Source: Curvibacter gracilis ATCC BAA-807 (lineage in GTDB: Bacteria; Pseudomonadota; Gammaproteobacteria; Burkholderiales; Burkholderiaceae_C). From it: DNA of 64,000 nt. The notes under the pieces were generated by a model, which searched no databases, was not told where the DNA came from, and was given only the letters and a program-made list of their open reading frames with translations. Below are positions 1 through 7,102 of this stretch, in pieces. Where the stretch lies: assembly GCF_000518645.1 (NCBI RefSeq), contig NZ_JADZ01000018.1, positions 96,862-160,861 of the forward strand, written 5' to 3'. The first letter of the stretch is position 1; every line of letters begins with the position of its first letter. Both the position numbers and the translations under genes were made by a program.

Positions 1-324
1 CCCTGGTTCCTGCTGTTTGTGCTGGGGCGCTACACCGCGGGGCAGACCTCCAGCCCGCTGGACCTGGTGCCCTTTGTGCACGCCCACACCGGGCCCGAGC
101 CCTGGGCGGTGTGCGCCTTTGGCGCCACCGAACACGCCTGCGTGACCGCTGCTGCCGCCCTGGGCGGGCATGTGCGGGTGGGCTTCGAAAACAACCTGCA
201 GCTCAAGGATGGCAGCCGGGCCCCGAACAACGCAGCCTTGGTGGCCCAGGCGGCCGAAGCCGCTGCCAGCCTGGGCCGTCCCCTGGCCACGGCACGCCAC
301 ATCCGCGAGCGCTTTGCCGGCTGA
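1..324 (+). CDS. BKACE family (DUF849) 3-keto-5-aminohexanoate cleavage-type enzyme, C-terminal part
   Basis: Only the last 107 codons lie in the window; the reading frame is open from base 1, so the gene begins upstream. BKACE enzymes condense or cleave a beta-keto acid with acetyl-CoA, using a zinc-bound TIM barrel. The visible part carries the family's late barrel strand, with GGHVRVGFENNL (residues 50-61 of the visible part) followed by the R/PNN-AALV helix and the terminal LATARHIRERF helix. The exact keto-acid substrate cannot be told from this fragment. The gene lies 38 bases before a tricarboxylate-transporter binding protein on the same strand, suggesting a shared catabolic operon. 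Confidence 0.8.
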   Translation, partial: PWFLLFVLGRYTAGQTSSPLDLVPFVHAHTGPEPWAVCAFGATEHACVTAAAALGGHVRVGFENNLQLKDGSRAPNNAALVAQAAEAAASLGRPLATARHIRERFAG

Positions 325-362
325 AGCGCCAGGCCCGAAAAAACACAACAGGAGACCACACC

Positions 363-1367
363 ATGCAACGCCGCCCCTTCACCCGCACCCTGGCCACGCT
401 GGCCCTGAGCTCGCTCGCCGCCCTGGGCACCCTGTGCAGCCCACTGGCCCAGGCCGAAGAGACCTGGCCCAGCAAATCGATCCGCTTTGTGGTGCCCTAC
501 CCGCCGGGCGGCCCCACCGACCTGATGGCACGCCTGCTGCAGGGCGAAATGCAGACCCGCCTGGGCGTGTCGGTGATCGTCGACAACAAGAGCGGCGCGG
601 GCGGCAACCTGGGCAGCGCCGAGGTGGCCAAGCAGGCGCCCGCCGACGGCTACACCCTGCTGTTGGCGGCCAGCGGCCCCATGGCGGTCAACCCGACGCT
701 GTACCGCAACATGCCCTTCAACCCGCTGACCGACCTGGCGCCGGTGATCCAGTTGTCGGCCTTTCCGCTGGTGCTCGAGGTCAACCCCAAGACGGGCATC
801 AAATCGGTCAAGGAGTTGATTGCCGCGCTCAAGAGCAAACGCGCCGCCGAACTGGCCTTTGCCTCGGCCGGCAATGGCACGCCTCAGCACCTGGCGGGCG
901 AGTTGTTCAACACCCAGATCGACACCAAGATGCCGCACATCCCCTACCGCGGTGCGGGCCCGGCCTTGAACGACCTGCTGGGCGGCCAGGTGAACGTGAT
1001 GTTCGACATCCTGGGCAGCTCGCTGCCCTACATCCAGTCGGGCAAGCTCACCGCACTGGCCGTCACCACCGCCAAACGCGTGCCCACCCTGCCCGATGTG
1101 CCCACCATGGCCGAAGCCGGTCTGCCGGGCTACGAGATGACCGGCTGGCACGGTGTGGCCGTGCGCGCCGGCACGCCCCCGGCCGTGATCGACAAGCTCA
1201 ACAGCACCTTGAACGCCATCTTCAGCCAGCCCGAATTCCGCAAGAAGTGGGAGGCCATCGGCACGCCCGTGGTGGCGGGCAGCGCGGCGCAGTTTGGCGA
1301 GCTGATCAAAAAGGACTCGGTGCGCCTGGGCAAGCTGGTGAAGGACTCGGGGGCGACGGTGGATTGA
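363..1367 (+). CDS. Bug-family periplasmic substrate-binding protein (tripartite tricarboxylate transporter)
   Basis: 334 residues, the usual size for Bug proteins, which capture small carboxylates in the periplasm for TctAB-type carriers or act as sensors. A signal peptide covers about residues 1-34 (Arg-rich start, Leu/Ala core, cleavage near AQA-EE). Family hallmarks follow: PSKSIRFVVPYPPGG, DNKSGAGGNLG and the PYRGAGPAL loop that shapes the pocket. The ATG at 363 is chosen because GGAG at 351-354 sits eight bases upstream and the signal peptide starts there; longer in-frame extensions overlap the previous gene. No TctA/TctB membrane genes are adjacent, which is normal for orphan Bug genes in Burkholderiales. 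The ligand is unknown. Confidence 0.93.
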   Translation: MQRRPFTRTLATLALSSLAALGTLCSPLAQAEETWPSKSIRFVVPYPPGGPTDLMARLLQGEMQTRLGVSVIVDNKSGAGGNLGSAEVAKQAPADGYTLLLAASGPMAVNPTLYRNMPFNPLTDLAPVIQLSAFPLVLEVNPKTGIKSVKELIAALKSKRAAELAFASAGNGTPQHLAGELFNTQIDTKMPHIPYRGAGPALNDLLGGQVNVMFDILGSSLPYIQSGKLTALAVTTAKRVPTLPDVPTMAEAGLPGYEMTGWHGVAVRAGTPPAVIDKLNSTLNAIFSQPEFRKKWEAIGTPVVAGSAAQFGELIKKDSVRLGKLVKDSGATVD

Positions 1368-1381
1368 GGGCCCGCCCCATG

Positions 1382-1410
1382 AAAAAGCCCCGGGGCCTGC
1401 GCGCCGGGGC
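1382..1410 (-). terminator. Rho-independent terminator for the FAH-family gene
   Basis: GCCCCGG (1387-1393) pairs with CCGGGGC (1404-1410). Read on the minus strand the stem is followed by a run of five T (1386-1382). It lies 20 bases beyond the stop of the leftward gene ending at 1430. The rightward Bug gene stops at 1367, so the hairpin separates two convergent units, but the T-run serves the minus strand. Confidence 0.7.
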
Positions 1411-1429
1411 GGGTCTGTGAAGACCGGCT

Positions 1430-2293
1430 TCAGAGCTTGAAAGCCACCACCTCTTGGCGCTGCTCGCCCAGGCCGCTGATGCCCAGGGTCATGACATCGC
1501 CCTTTTTCAGGAACACCGGTGCCGGCTGGCCGTCCTTCTTGATGCCCATGCCCACGCCCGGCGGGGTGCCGGTGGTGATGATGTCGCCCGGCTCCAGGGT
1601 CACGAACTGGCTCAGGTAGCTGATGATCTTGGCCACGCTGAAGATCATGGTCTTGGTGCTGCCGCTTTGCATGCGCTGGCCGTTCAGGTCCAGCCACAGG
1701 TCCAGGCGCTGCGGGTTGGGCACTTCATCGCGCGTCACCAACCAGGGGCCGACCGGGCCGAAGGTGTCGCAGCCCTTGCCCTTGTCCCAGGTGCCACCGC
1801 GCTCGATCTGGAATTCACGCTCACTCACGTCGTTGACCAGCACATAGCCAGCCACGTGGTTCAAGGCCTCTTTTTGCGACACATGCCGTGCCTGCTTGCC
1901 GATCACCACGCCCAGCTCTACCTCCCAATCGGTCTTCTTGGAGCCCTTGGGCAGCATCACCGGATCGTTGGGGCCTTGCAGACAGCTGATGGCCTTGGTG
2001 AACACCACCGGCTCCTTGGGCACCGGCAGACCGGCCTCGGCAGCGTGGTCGGCGTAGTTCAAGCCGATGGCGATGAACTTGCGCACGCCGGCCACCGGAG
2101 TGCCGAAGCGAGGCTTGCCGCGCACCAGCGGCAGCTTGTCGACCTTGACCTTGGCCAGCTTGGCCAAGGCGGCATCGCTGAGCTGCTCTGGACCCAAGTC
2201 CTTGAGCACGCCGCTCAGGTCGCGCAACTTGCCTTCGGCGTCGATCAGGCCGGGTTTTTCCTTGCCGGGGTTGCCGTAGCGTACGAGTTTCAT
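1430..2293 (-). CDS. Fumarylacetoacetate hydrolase family protein (ureidoglycolate lyase-like)
   Basis: 287 residues. FAH-fold enzymes use a divalent metal to hydrolyse, decarboxylate or isomerise diketo or ureido acids in the cytosol. The N-terminal 60 residues form the small domain (MKLVRYGNPGKEKPGLID); the catalytic domain shows the metal ligands in DWEVELGVVIG and VNDVSEREFQ, plus the closing motif TGTPPGVGMGIKKDG. The overall pattern is closest to proteins named ureidoglycolate lyase or 2-hydroxyhepta-2,4-diene-1,7-dioate isomerase, but residues that would fix the substrate are not evident. It faces the BKACE and Bug genes convergently, so a common aromatic- or keto-acid pathway is plausible but unproven. 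Confidence 0.88.
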   Translation of the reverse strand: MKLVRYGNPGKEKPGLIDAEGKLRDLSGVLKDLGPEQLSDAALAKLAKVKVDKLPLVRGKPRFGTPVAGVRKFIAIGLNYADHAAEAGLPVPKEPVVFTKAISCLQGPNDPVMLPKGSKKTDWEVELGVVIGKQARHVSQKEALNHVAGYVLVNDVSEREFQIERGGTWDKGKGCDTFGPVGPWLVTRDEVPNPQRLDLWLDLNGQRMQSGSTKTMIFSVAKIISYLSQFVTLEPGDIITTGTPPGVGMGIKKDGQPAPVFLKKGDVMTLGISGLGEQRQEVVAFKL

Positions 2294-2478
2294 GGTGTCC
2301 TTTCAAAAATTGCCCGCACCGTCAACACGACGGTCCGGCGCCATTATCGATAACGATCACAGCCGGGCCGGGCGGCATCGATCCAAACAGCGCCAAGCCA
2401 GGCGGTAGACTTCCATGCCAAACCAACTGAAAACTTGCCCAGCACCCGTCAGGTGCGTCACCACCTCGCCTCTGCACC

Positions 2479-3075
2479 ATGAGTTCTGTACACCACAACG
2501 CAACCACTCTGCTGCTGTCTGCATTGACATTCCTGGCTGGAATCCCCAGCGCAGCCCAGGCGCAAGCGGGGTGTCCCAGCGCCAACGAAGCCGTCAAGGT
2601 AACCTTGTCCAACCCATCGTTCAGCGAGAACGTGGACGGCGGCATCAAAGGCTGGAAAGCCATCGAACACCGGGTCAGGGGCAACTACGCCTTTGAACTC
2701 GACACCAAGATCTTTCACTCCGCCCCTAGCAGCGCTCAGATCCGTCAGGTGAGTCCGGAAGACTATGGGGTCTTGAAGCAGGAAACCTTGATCCCGGCCT
2801 GCTGGAAGGGCAAGTTGGCCAAGCTGTCGGGTTACCTGCGCACGGACAAGGCTATGGGCGGCGGCGGCGCACTGGTGCTGCATGTCACGGACGGAAGCAA
2901 CATCCTGAAGTGGAACCACATGAGCGATGACCGTGTGAAGGGCACCCAGGACTGGAAGCGCTACACCATCGAACTCCGGATCCCGGACAACGGCTACATG
3001 CTTGAAACGGCGGTGATGCTGGAAGACGACGGCGCCTTATGGGTTGACGACCTGAACCTTGAAATCACGCCTTGA
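2479..3075 (+). CDS. Secreted protein of unknown function with a probable beta-sandwich domain
   Basis: 198 residues. A signal peptide is clear at residues 1-29 (TTLLLSALTFLAGIPSAAQA-QA). The mature part has two cysteines (in GCPS and PACWKG) that may form a disulfide, and alternating strands with the pattern of carbohydrate-binding jelly-roll modules: NPSFSENVDGGIKGWKAI, LSGYLRTDKAMGGGGALVLHV and a closing LWVDDLNLEI. That last phrase, in which an acidic-acidic turn precedes the final strand, is common in CBM-like domains. No catalytic motif is visible. It stands alone between two leftward genes. There is no strong ribosome-binding site, so the start is chosen for the signal peptide. Confidence 0.75.
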   Translation: MSSVHHNATTLLLSALTFLAGIPSAAQAQAGCPSANEAVKVTLSNPSFSENVDGGIKGWKAIEHRVRGNYAFELDTKIFHSAPSSAQIRQVSPEDYGVLKQETLIPACWKGKLAKLSGYLRTDKAMGGGGALVLHVTDGSNILKWNHMSDDRVKGTQDWKRYTIELRIPDNGYMLETAVMLEDDGALWVDDLNLEITP

Positions 3076-3104
3076 GACTCTCCCTTTGGCAGGGCGGGAG
3101 GGTC
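3075..3104. terminator. Hairpin between two convergent genes
   Basis: AGACTCTCCC (3075-3084) can pair with GGGAGGGTCT (3095-3104) with one G-U pair, over a ten-base loop. It fills the gap between the stop of the secreted protein and the stop of the leftward regulator at 3106. It lacks a clear T-run, so its efficiency as a terminator is uncertain. Confidence 0.45.
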
Positions 3105-3105
3105 T

Positions 3106-3798
3106 TCAAGCCAGCAGCAACTCCATGGCGCCCTCCAACTGCTCCGACGGCAGCCGTTTGAAGCCCGTGCGCGCGTAACGCTGCAAGCGCCCCTGGATGA
3201 AGGCCGTCAACACCGCGGCCTGGGCCTGCGAGCGCACCGAGGGCTTGGCCGAACCAGTGGCCTCGGCCTGCGGACGCAGGCATTGGCGAAACGTCAACTC
3301 CAAGCGCTCAAAAAACTGGTTCATGCGCTGCTGCAGGCGTTCGTGCTCCAGCACCAGCGCATCACCGCACATCACGCGCACCATGCCCGGGTTTTTCTCT
3401 GCAAACTGCACCAGCAGGTAGATCACCCGCGTGGCCTGGCGGCGACCCAGCGTGGCAGGGTCGGGGTTGGCAGCGGCTTCGCGCTCGATCATCTGCTTGG
3501 ACAGCGAAAACACGGTCTGCTCGATGAAGTCGATCAGACCTTCGAACATCTGCGCCTTGCTCGCAAAGTGACGGTACAGTGCCGCCTCGCTGACCCCGAT
3601 GCGGGCCGCCAGCGCGGCGGTGGTGATGCGCTCGGCGCCGGGTTGCTCCAGCATGCTGGCCAGGGTCTGCAGGATCTGCACACGGCGCTCACCCGGGCGG
3701 GGCCGCTTGCGGGCCGCAGGGGCCTCGGCCTCGCTGCCGACCGGATGGGCATCGGTTTCAGGTGCGGCGGGGAGTTCGTGCGGTTCAGACATCGGCAT
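3106..3798 (-). CDS. slmA: TetR-family nucleoid occlusion factor SlmA-like regulator
   Basis: 230 residues from the ATG at 3798 (a second ATG lies at 3792). The N-terminal 40 residues are a Pro/Glu/Ala-rich tail. The TetR helix-turn-helix follows, with ERITTAALAARIGVSEAALYRHF, nearly the same wording as enterobacterial SlmA, and FASKAQMFEGLIDFIEQ completing the signature. SlmA binds scattered chromosomal sites and blocks FtsZ assembly over the nucleoid. The C-terminal domain (RVMCGDALVLEHERLQQRMNQFFERLE) also matches SlmA rather than drug-sensing TetR proteins. The gene is downstream of the histidine kinase with a 46-base gap and may be co-transcribed. Confidence 0.82.
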   Translation of the reverse strand: MPMSEPHELPAAPETDAHPVGSEAEAPAARKRPRPGERRVQILQTLASMLEQPGAERITTAALAARIGVSEAALYRHFASKAQMFEGLIDFIEQTVFSLSKQMIEREAAANPDPATLGRRQATRVIYLLVQFAEKNPGMVRVMCGDALVLEHERLQQRMNQFFERLELTFRQCLRPQAEATGSAKPSVRSQAQAAVLTAFIQGRLQRYARTGFKRLPSEQLEGAMELLLA

Positions 3799-3844
3799 GG
3801 AAGATCGGCTCGGACGATTCTCGCACACCGGCCCTTCGCATCGC

Positions 3845-5272
3845 CTAGGCAGTCTGCTCCGGCAGCACCAGTCTGACCAGCAATCCGCACTGCCCCGGGC
3901 CACTCAACAACTCCAGGCTGCTGTGGTGCACGCGGGCAATTTCATGGGCGATGGCCAGGCCCAGCCCACTGCCCTCGCCCTGGGTGCCGGGCACGCGGTA
4001 AAAACGCTCGGTGACCCGGTTGCGTTCGGCCGGCGCAATGCCGGGCCCATCGTCTTCCACGGCCAGATAAGGCAACGACGAATCGCCCACCACCAACAGG
4101 CCGCAGCGGATGGTCACACTGCCACCGCGCGGGGTGTAGCGGATGGCGTTGTCGACCAAGTTGCCCAGCAACTCGCGCAGCAGCCACTCATGCCCGGTGG
4201 TGTGGGCTGGCTGGGCAGCCAGGCCCAGGTCCAGGCCGCGTGCGGTGGCGGCATCGAGATGGGCCTCCAGCAGCGACTCGCACAAGGCCAGCAGGTCCAC
4301 CCGCTGCATGGGCTGCGCCTCCATGGCACGCGCATCGGCACGCGACAGTGCCAGCAACTGGTTGGCGAGCTGGGAGGTGCGCCGTGTGGCCTGGCGCAGC
4401 TTGTCGAGTTGCTCGGCATTCAGGGTGATGCTGGCCGGCGCCGTGTCCGCCCCCGACACGCCCAGGCGCAGCCGCTGCCGGGTCTGCAGCACCTGGGCCC
4501 AGGCCTCGACCTGCGCCTGCAGGCCGGCCAATGGGGTGCGCAGCTGATGCGCGGCGTCGGCAATGAAGCGGCGCTGGCTGGCCGACTGCGCGTTCACCAG
4601 ATCAAACAGCCGGTTGAGCGAGGCCACCAGCGGTCGCACCTCGGCCGGCGAGGCCTCCACATCGATGGCGCTCAGGTCTTGCGGCGAACGCTTGCTGACG
4701 GCCTCGGTCAGCTCCGTCAGGGGGCGCAGCGCCCGGCCCACGGCCCAACTCACGGCCAGCGCCGCTGCCACCATCAGCACGCCATTGGGCAGCAGCACAC
4801 GCAGCAAGGTGCTGAGCCACTGCTGGCGGGGGTCCGAGCCATCGGCCAATTGCACGATCAGGTCGCCGGCCCGGGTGTGCACCCGCTGCGAGACGATGCG
4901 GTAGGTGACGCCTTCGTACTCGGTGCTGTGGAACTCGGGCTCGGCCGTGGCCACGGTGGCACCGGGCAACCACAGGTCACCGTGCAGCAGGTGGCCTTCT
5001 AGGTCGTTGACGCTGTAGCCGGCCAGCCCGGCGCGGCCCTTGAGAAAATCCTCCACCGGGGGTGCCAGCAGCAGCACGGGCGGGTCACCGGCCTGCACGC
5101 CCGGCGCCAGCACCGAATCGGCCAGCAGGGGCACATAGCGCAGCAGTTGCCGATCGTGCTGCACGGCGGCGCTGTCGGCAGAGCGGTAGTCCACCCAGAC
5201 GTTGACCAGGCCCAACACAAACAGCGGCCCCAGCAGCAACACCAGCAGCCGGTTGCGCAAGCCCGAGGCCAT
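3845..5272 (-). CDS. Sensor histidine kinase, TctE/QseC-like
   Basis: 475 residues, inner membrane. Transmembrane helix 1 is at about 8-26, a periplasmic region at 27-155, helix 2 at about 158-178, then a HAMP-like linker. The dimerisation helix has the phosphoacceptor His near 242 in FIADAAHQLRTPLAGLQ. The ATPase domain shows the N box (LLGNLVDNAIRYTPRGG), the G1 box (VEDDGPGIAP) and the G2 box (GEGSGLGLAIAHEIA). The periplasmic part resembles the 2CSK_N domain of TctE, which senses carboxylates, and a Bug gene lies 3 kb away. That link is inference. The gene follows its response regulator by five bases. Confidence 0.92.
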   Translation of the reverse strand: MASGLRNRLLVLLLGPLFVLGLVNVWVDYRSADSAAVQHDRQLLRYVPLLADSVLAPGVQAGDPPVLLLAPPVEDFLKGRAGLAGYSVNDLEGHLLHGDLWLPGATVATAEPEFHSTEYEGVTYRIVSQRVHTRAGDLIVQLADGSDPRQQWLSTLLRVLLPNGVLMVAAALAVSWAVGRALRPLTELTEAVSKRSPQDLSAIDVEASPAEVRPLVASLNRLFDLVNAQSASQRRFIADAAHQLRTPLAGLQAQVEAWAQVLQTRQRLRLGVSGADTAPASITLNAEQLDKLRQATRRTSQLANQLLALSRADARAMEAQPMQRVDLLALCESLLEAHLDAATARGLDLGLAAQPAHTTGHEWLLRELLGNLVDNAIRYTPRGGSVTIRCGLLVVGDSSLPYLAVEDDGPGIAPAERNRVTERFYRVPGTQGEGSGLGLAIAHEIARVHHSSLELLSGPGQCGLLVRLVLPEQTA

Positions 5273-5277
5273 GGGGC

Positions 5278-5982
5278 TCAGCCTTCCTGCTGCTCAAGCC
5301 GGTAGCCGAAGCCCCGGATCGAGCGCAGCGCCAGGCCATGCGGCTCGAGCTTGCTGCGCAGGCGCGAGATGTAGACCTCGACCGCATTGGGCGTGATCTC
5401 TTTGTCCCAGCCGGTCAAGGCGGCCAGCAGCTTGTCTTTGCTGGCGGGCTTGGGGGCGTTGATGAGCAGGTACTCCATCACCGTCCACTCTCGCGGCCCC
5501 AGGTCGATCACCTGCTGGCGGGTTTGGCCGTCGACCACGGCACGCACGGTGGCGCGGCGGCTGGCGGTGTCCATTTCAAGCGGGCCAAAGCTCAGCACGG
5601 CCGAAGTCGCGGCCTGCGAGCGGCGCAGCAGTGCGCGCAGGCGGGCCAGCAACTCGGGCAGCTCAAAGGGCTTGACCATGTAGTCGTCGGCGCCCAAGTC
5701 CAGCCCCTGCACGCGGTCTTGCAAGGCGTCGCGGGCGGTCAGGATCAGCACGGGCATGGTGCGGCTGGCCACATCCGACAGGCGCAGGCGCCGCGTCAGG
5801 TCCAGCCCGCTCATGCCGGGCAGGCCGATGTCGATGATGGCGGCATCGAAGGTCTCGGCGCGCAGCACCTCTTCGGCGCGTTCACCGCTGCCCACCCAGT
5901 CGACGGCATAGCCGGCGTCCGTCAGGCCCAGCTTGATGCCGCTGGCCACCATCACATCGTCTTCGACCAGCAGCAGCCTCAT
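5278..5982 (-). CDS. OmpR-family response regulator, partner of the adjacent kinase
   Basis: 234 residues. The receiver domain (1-115) has the acidic pair at D8/D9, the phosphorylation site D51 (AAIIDIGLPGMSGLD), and the conserved Thr/Lys switch region ending VKPFELPEL. The winged-helix DNA-binding domain (about 135-230) has LGPREWTVMEYLL, the recognition helix ITPNAVEVYISRLRSKL and the closing wing IRGFGYRL. This is the TctD/QseB type. It is first in a two-gene operon with the kinase, and possibly slmA behind it. Confidence 0.93.
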   Translation of the reverse strand: MRLLLVEDDVMVASGIKLGLTDAGYAVDWVGSGERAEEVLRAETFDAAIIDIGLPGMSGLDLTRRLRLSDVASRTMPVLILTARDALQDRVQGLDLGADDYMVKPFELPELLARLRALLRRSQAATSAVLSFGPLEMDTASRRATVRAVVDGQTRQQVIDLGPREWTVMEYLLINAPKPASKDKLLAALTGWDKEITPNAVEVYISRLRSKLEPHGLALRSIRGFGYRLEQQEG

Positions 5983-6019
5983 GGCAATGCCATCCTCAAC
6001 AGCGTGAAACCGGCGCCGC

Positions 6020-6910
6020 TCAATGCGAGCGGATCATGGTGCCGTAAGCCTGATCGGTCAGGATTTCGAGCAGCATGGCGTGCGGCACACGGCCGTCGAT
6101 GATGTGCACCGCGTTGACGCCGCTCTTGGCCGCATCCAGGGCCCCGGCGATCTTGGGCAGCATGCCGCCCGAGATGGTGCCGTCGGCAAACAGCTCATCG
6201 ATGCGCTTGGCCGTCAGGTCGGTCAACAGCTGGCCGGCTTTGTCGAGCACGCCCGGGGTGTTGGTCAGCAGCACCAGCTTCTCGGCCTTGAGCACCGTGG
6301 CCAGCTTGCTGGCCACCACGTCGGCATTGATGTTGTAGCTTTCGTTGTCCTCACCAAAGCCGATCGGGCTGATGACGGGGATGAAGGCATCGTCCTGCAG
6401 GGCCTTGACCACGCTGGGGTCGATCGAGACGATGTCGCCCACCTGGCCCACGTCGTACTCTTTGCTCGGGTCGTGGTTGTCGACCATCTTGAGTTTCTGT
6501 GCGCGGATCATGCCGCCATCACGCCCGGTCAGGCCCACGGCCTTGCCGCCGGCCTGGTTGATCAGGCCCACGATGTCTTGCTGCACTTCGCCGGCCAGCA
6601 CCCATTCGACCACTTCCATGGTCTCGGCATCGGTCACGCGCATGCCCTGCACAAACTCACCCTTCTTGCCCAGGCGGTTCAGGGCCGTCTCGATCTGCGG
6701 GCCGCCGCCGTGCACCACCACCGGGTTCATGCCGACCAGCTTGAGCAGCACCACGTCTTCAGCAAAGTCGGCCTGCAGGGCCGGATCGGTCATGGCGTTG
6801 CCGCCATACTTGATGACCAGCGTCTTGCCGTGGAACTTGCGGATGTAGGGCAGCGCCTGGGCCAGGATCTCGGCCTTGTCGCGCGGGGCAATGGATTGGA
6901 GTTCGGTCAT
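6020..6910 (-). CDS. argB: Acetylglutamate kinase
   Basis: 296 residues. ArgB phosphorylates N-acetyl-L-glutamate with ATP, the second step of arginine synthesis. The amino-acid kinase fold is clear: [12 protein letters not shown] (nucleotide and phosphate binding), [20 protein letters not shown] (acetylglutamate site), [28 protein letters not shown] and the late [18 protein letters not shown]. The ATG at 6910 (MTELQS) is preferred over an upstream in-frame start because the family begins just before [15 protein letters not shown]. The N-terminal helix suggests the hexameric, arginine-inhibited form, which is inference. The gene is separate from other arg genes. Confidence 0.96.
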   Translation of the reverse strand: MTELQSIAPRDKAEILAQALPYIRKFHGKTLVIKYGGNAMTDPALQADFAEDVVLLKLVGMNPVVVHGGGPQIETALNRLGKKGEFVQGMRVTDAETMEVVEWVLAGEVQQDIVGLINQAGGKAVGLTGRDGGMIRAQKLKMVDNHDPSKEYDVGQVGDIVSIDPSVVKALQDDAFIPVISPIGFGEDNESYNINADVVASKLATVLKAEKLVLLTNTPGVLDKAGQLLTDLTAKRIDELFADGTISGGMLPKIAGALDAAKSGVNAVHIIDGRVPHAMLLEILTDQAYGTMIRSH

Positions 6911-7102
6911 GGTCTGAACTGGAAGTGTGGAGGTTGGGCCCAACAGGCCTCAACGGGGTGGCGAAAACAAGGCCAGTCGGTGCCGATGCACCCTGACAAG
7001 CCGGAATTGTGCCGCAAGCGACACGACTCCAGCATGTCAGCAACGCCGATAATGGCGGCCTTGCGCCTGCGGGCGCCTTGCAGACCCATTTCAGCCCAGC
7101 CC

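Noticed and set aside
6023..7102. N-terminal extension of the OGT-like protein across argB
   Set aside because: The frame is open by chance opposite argB; the first tetratricopeptide repeat starts at 7103 and the extension shows no domain.
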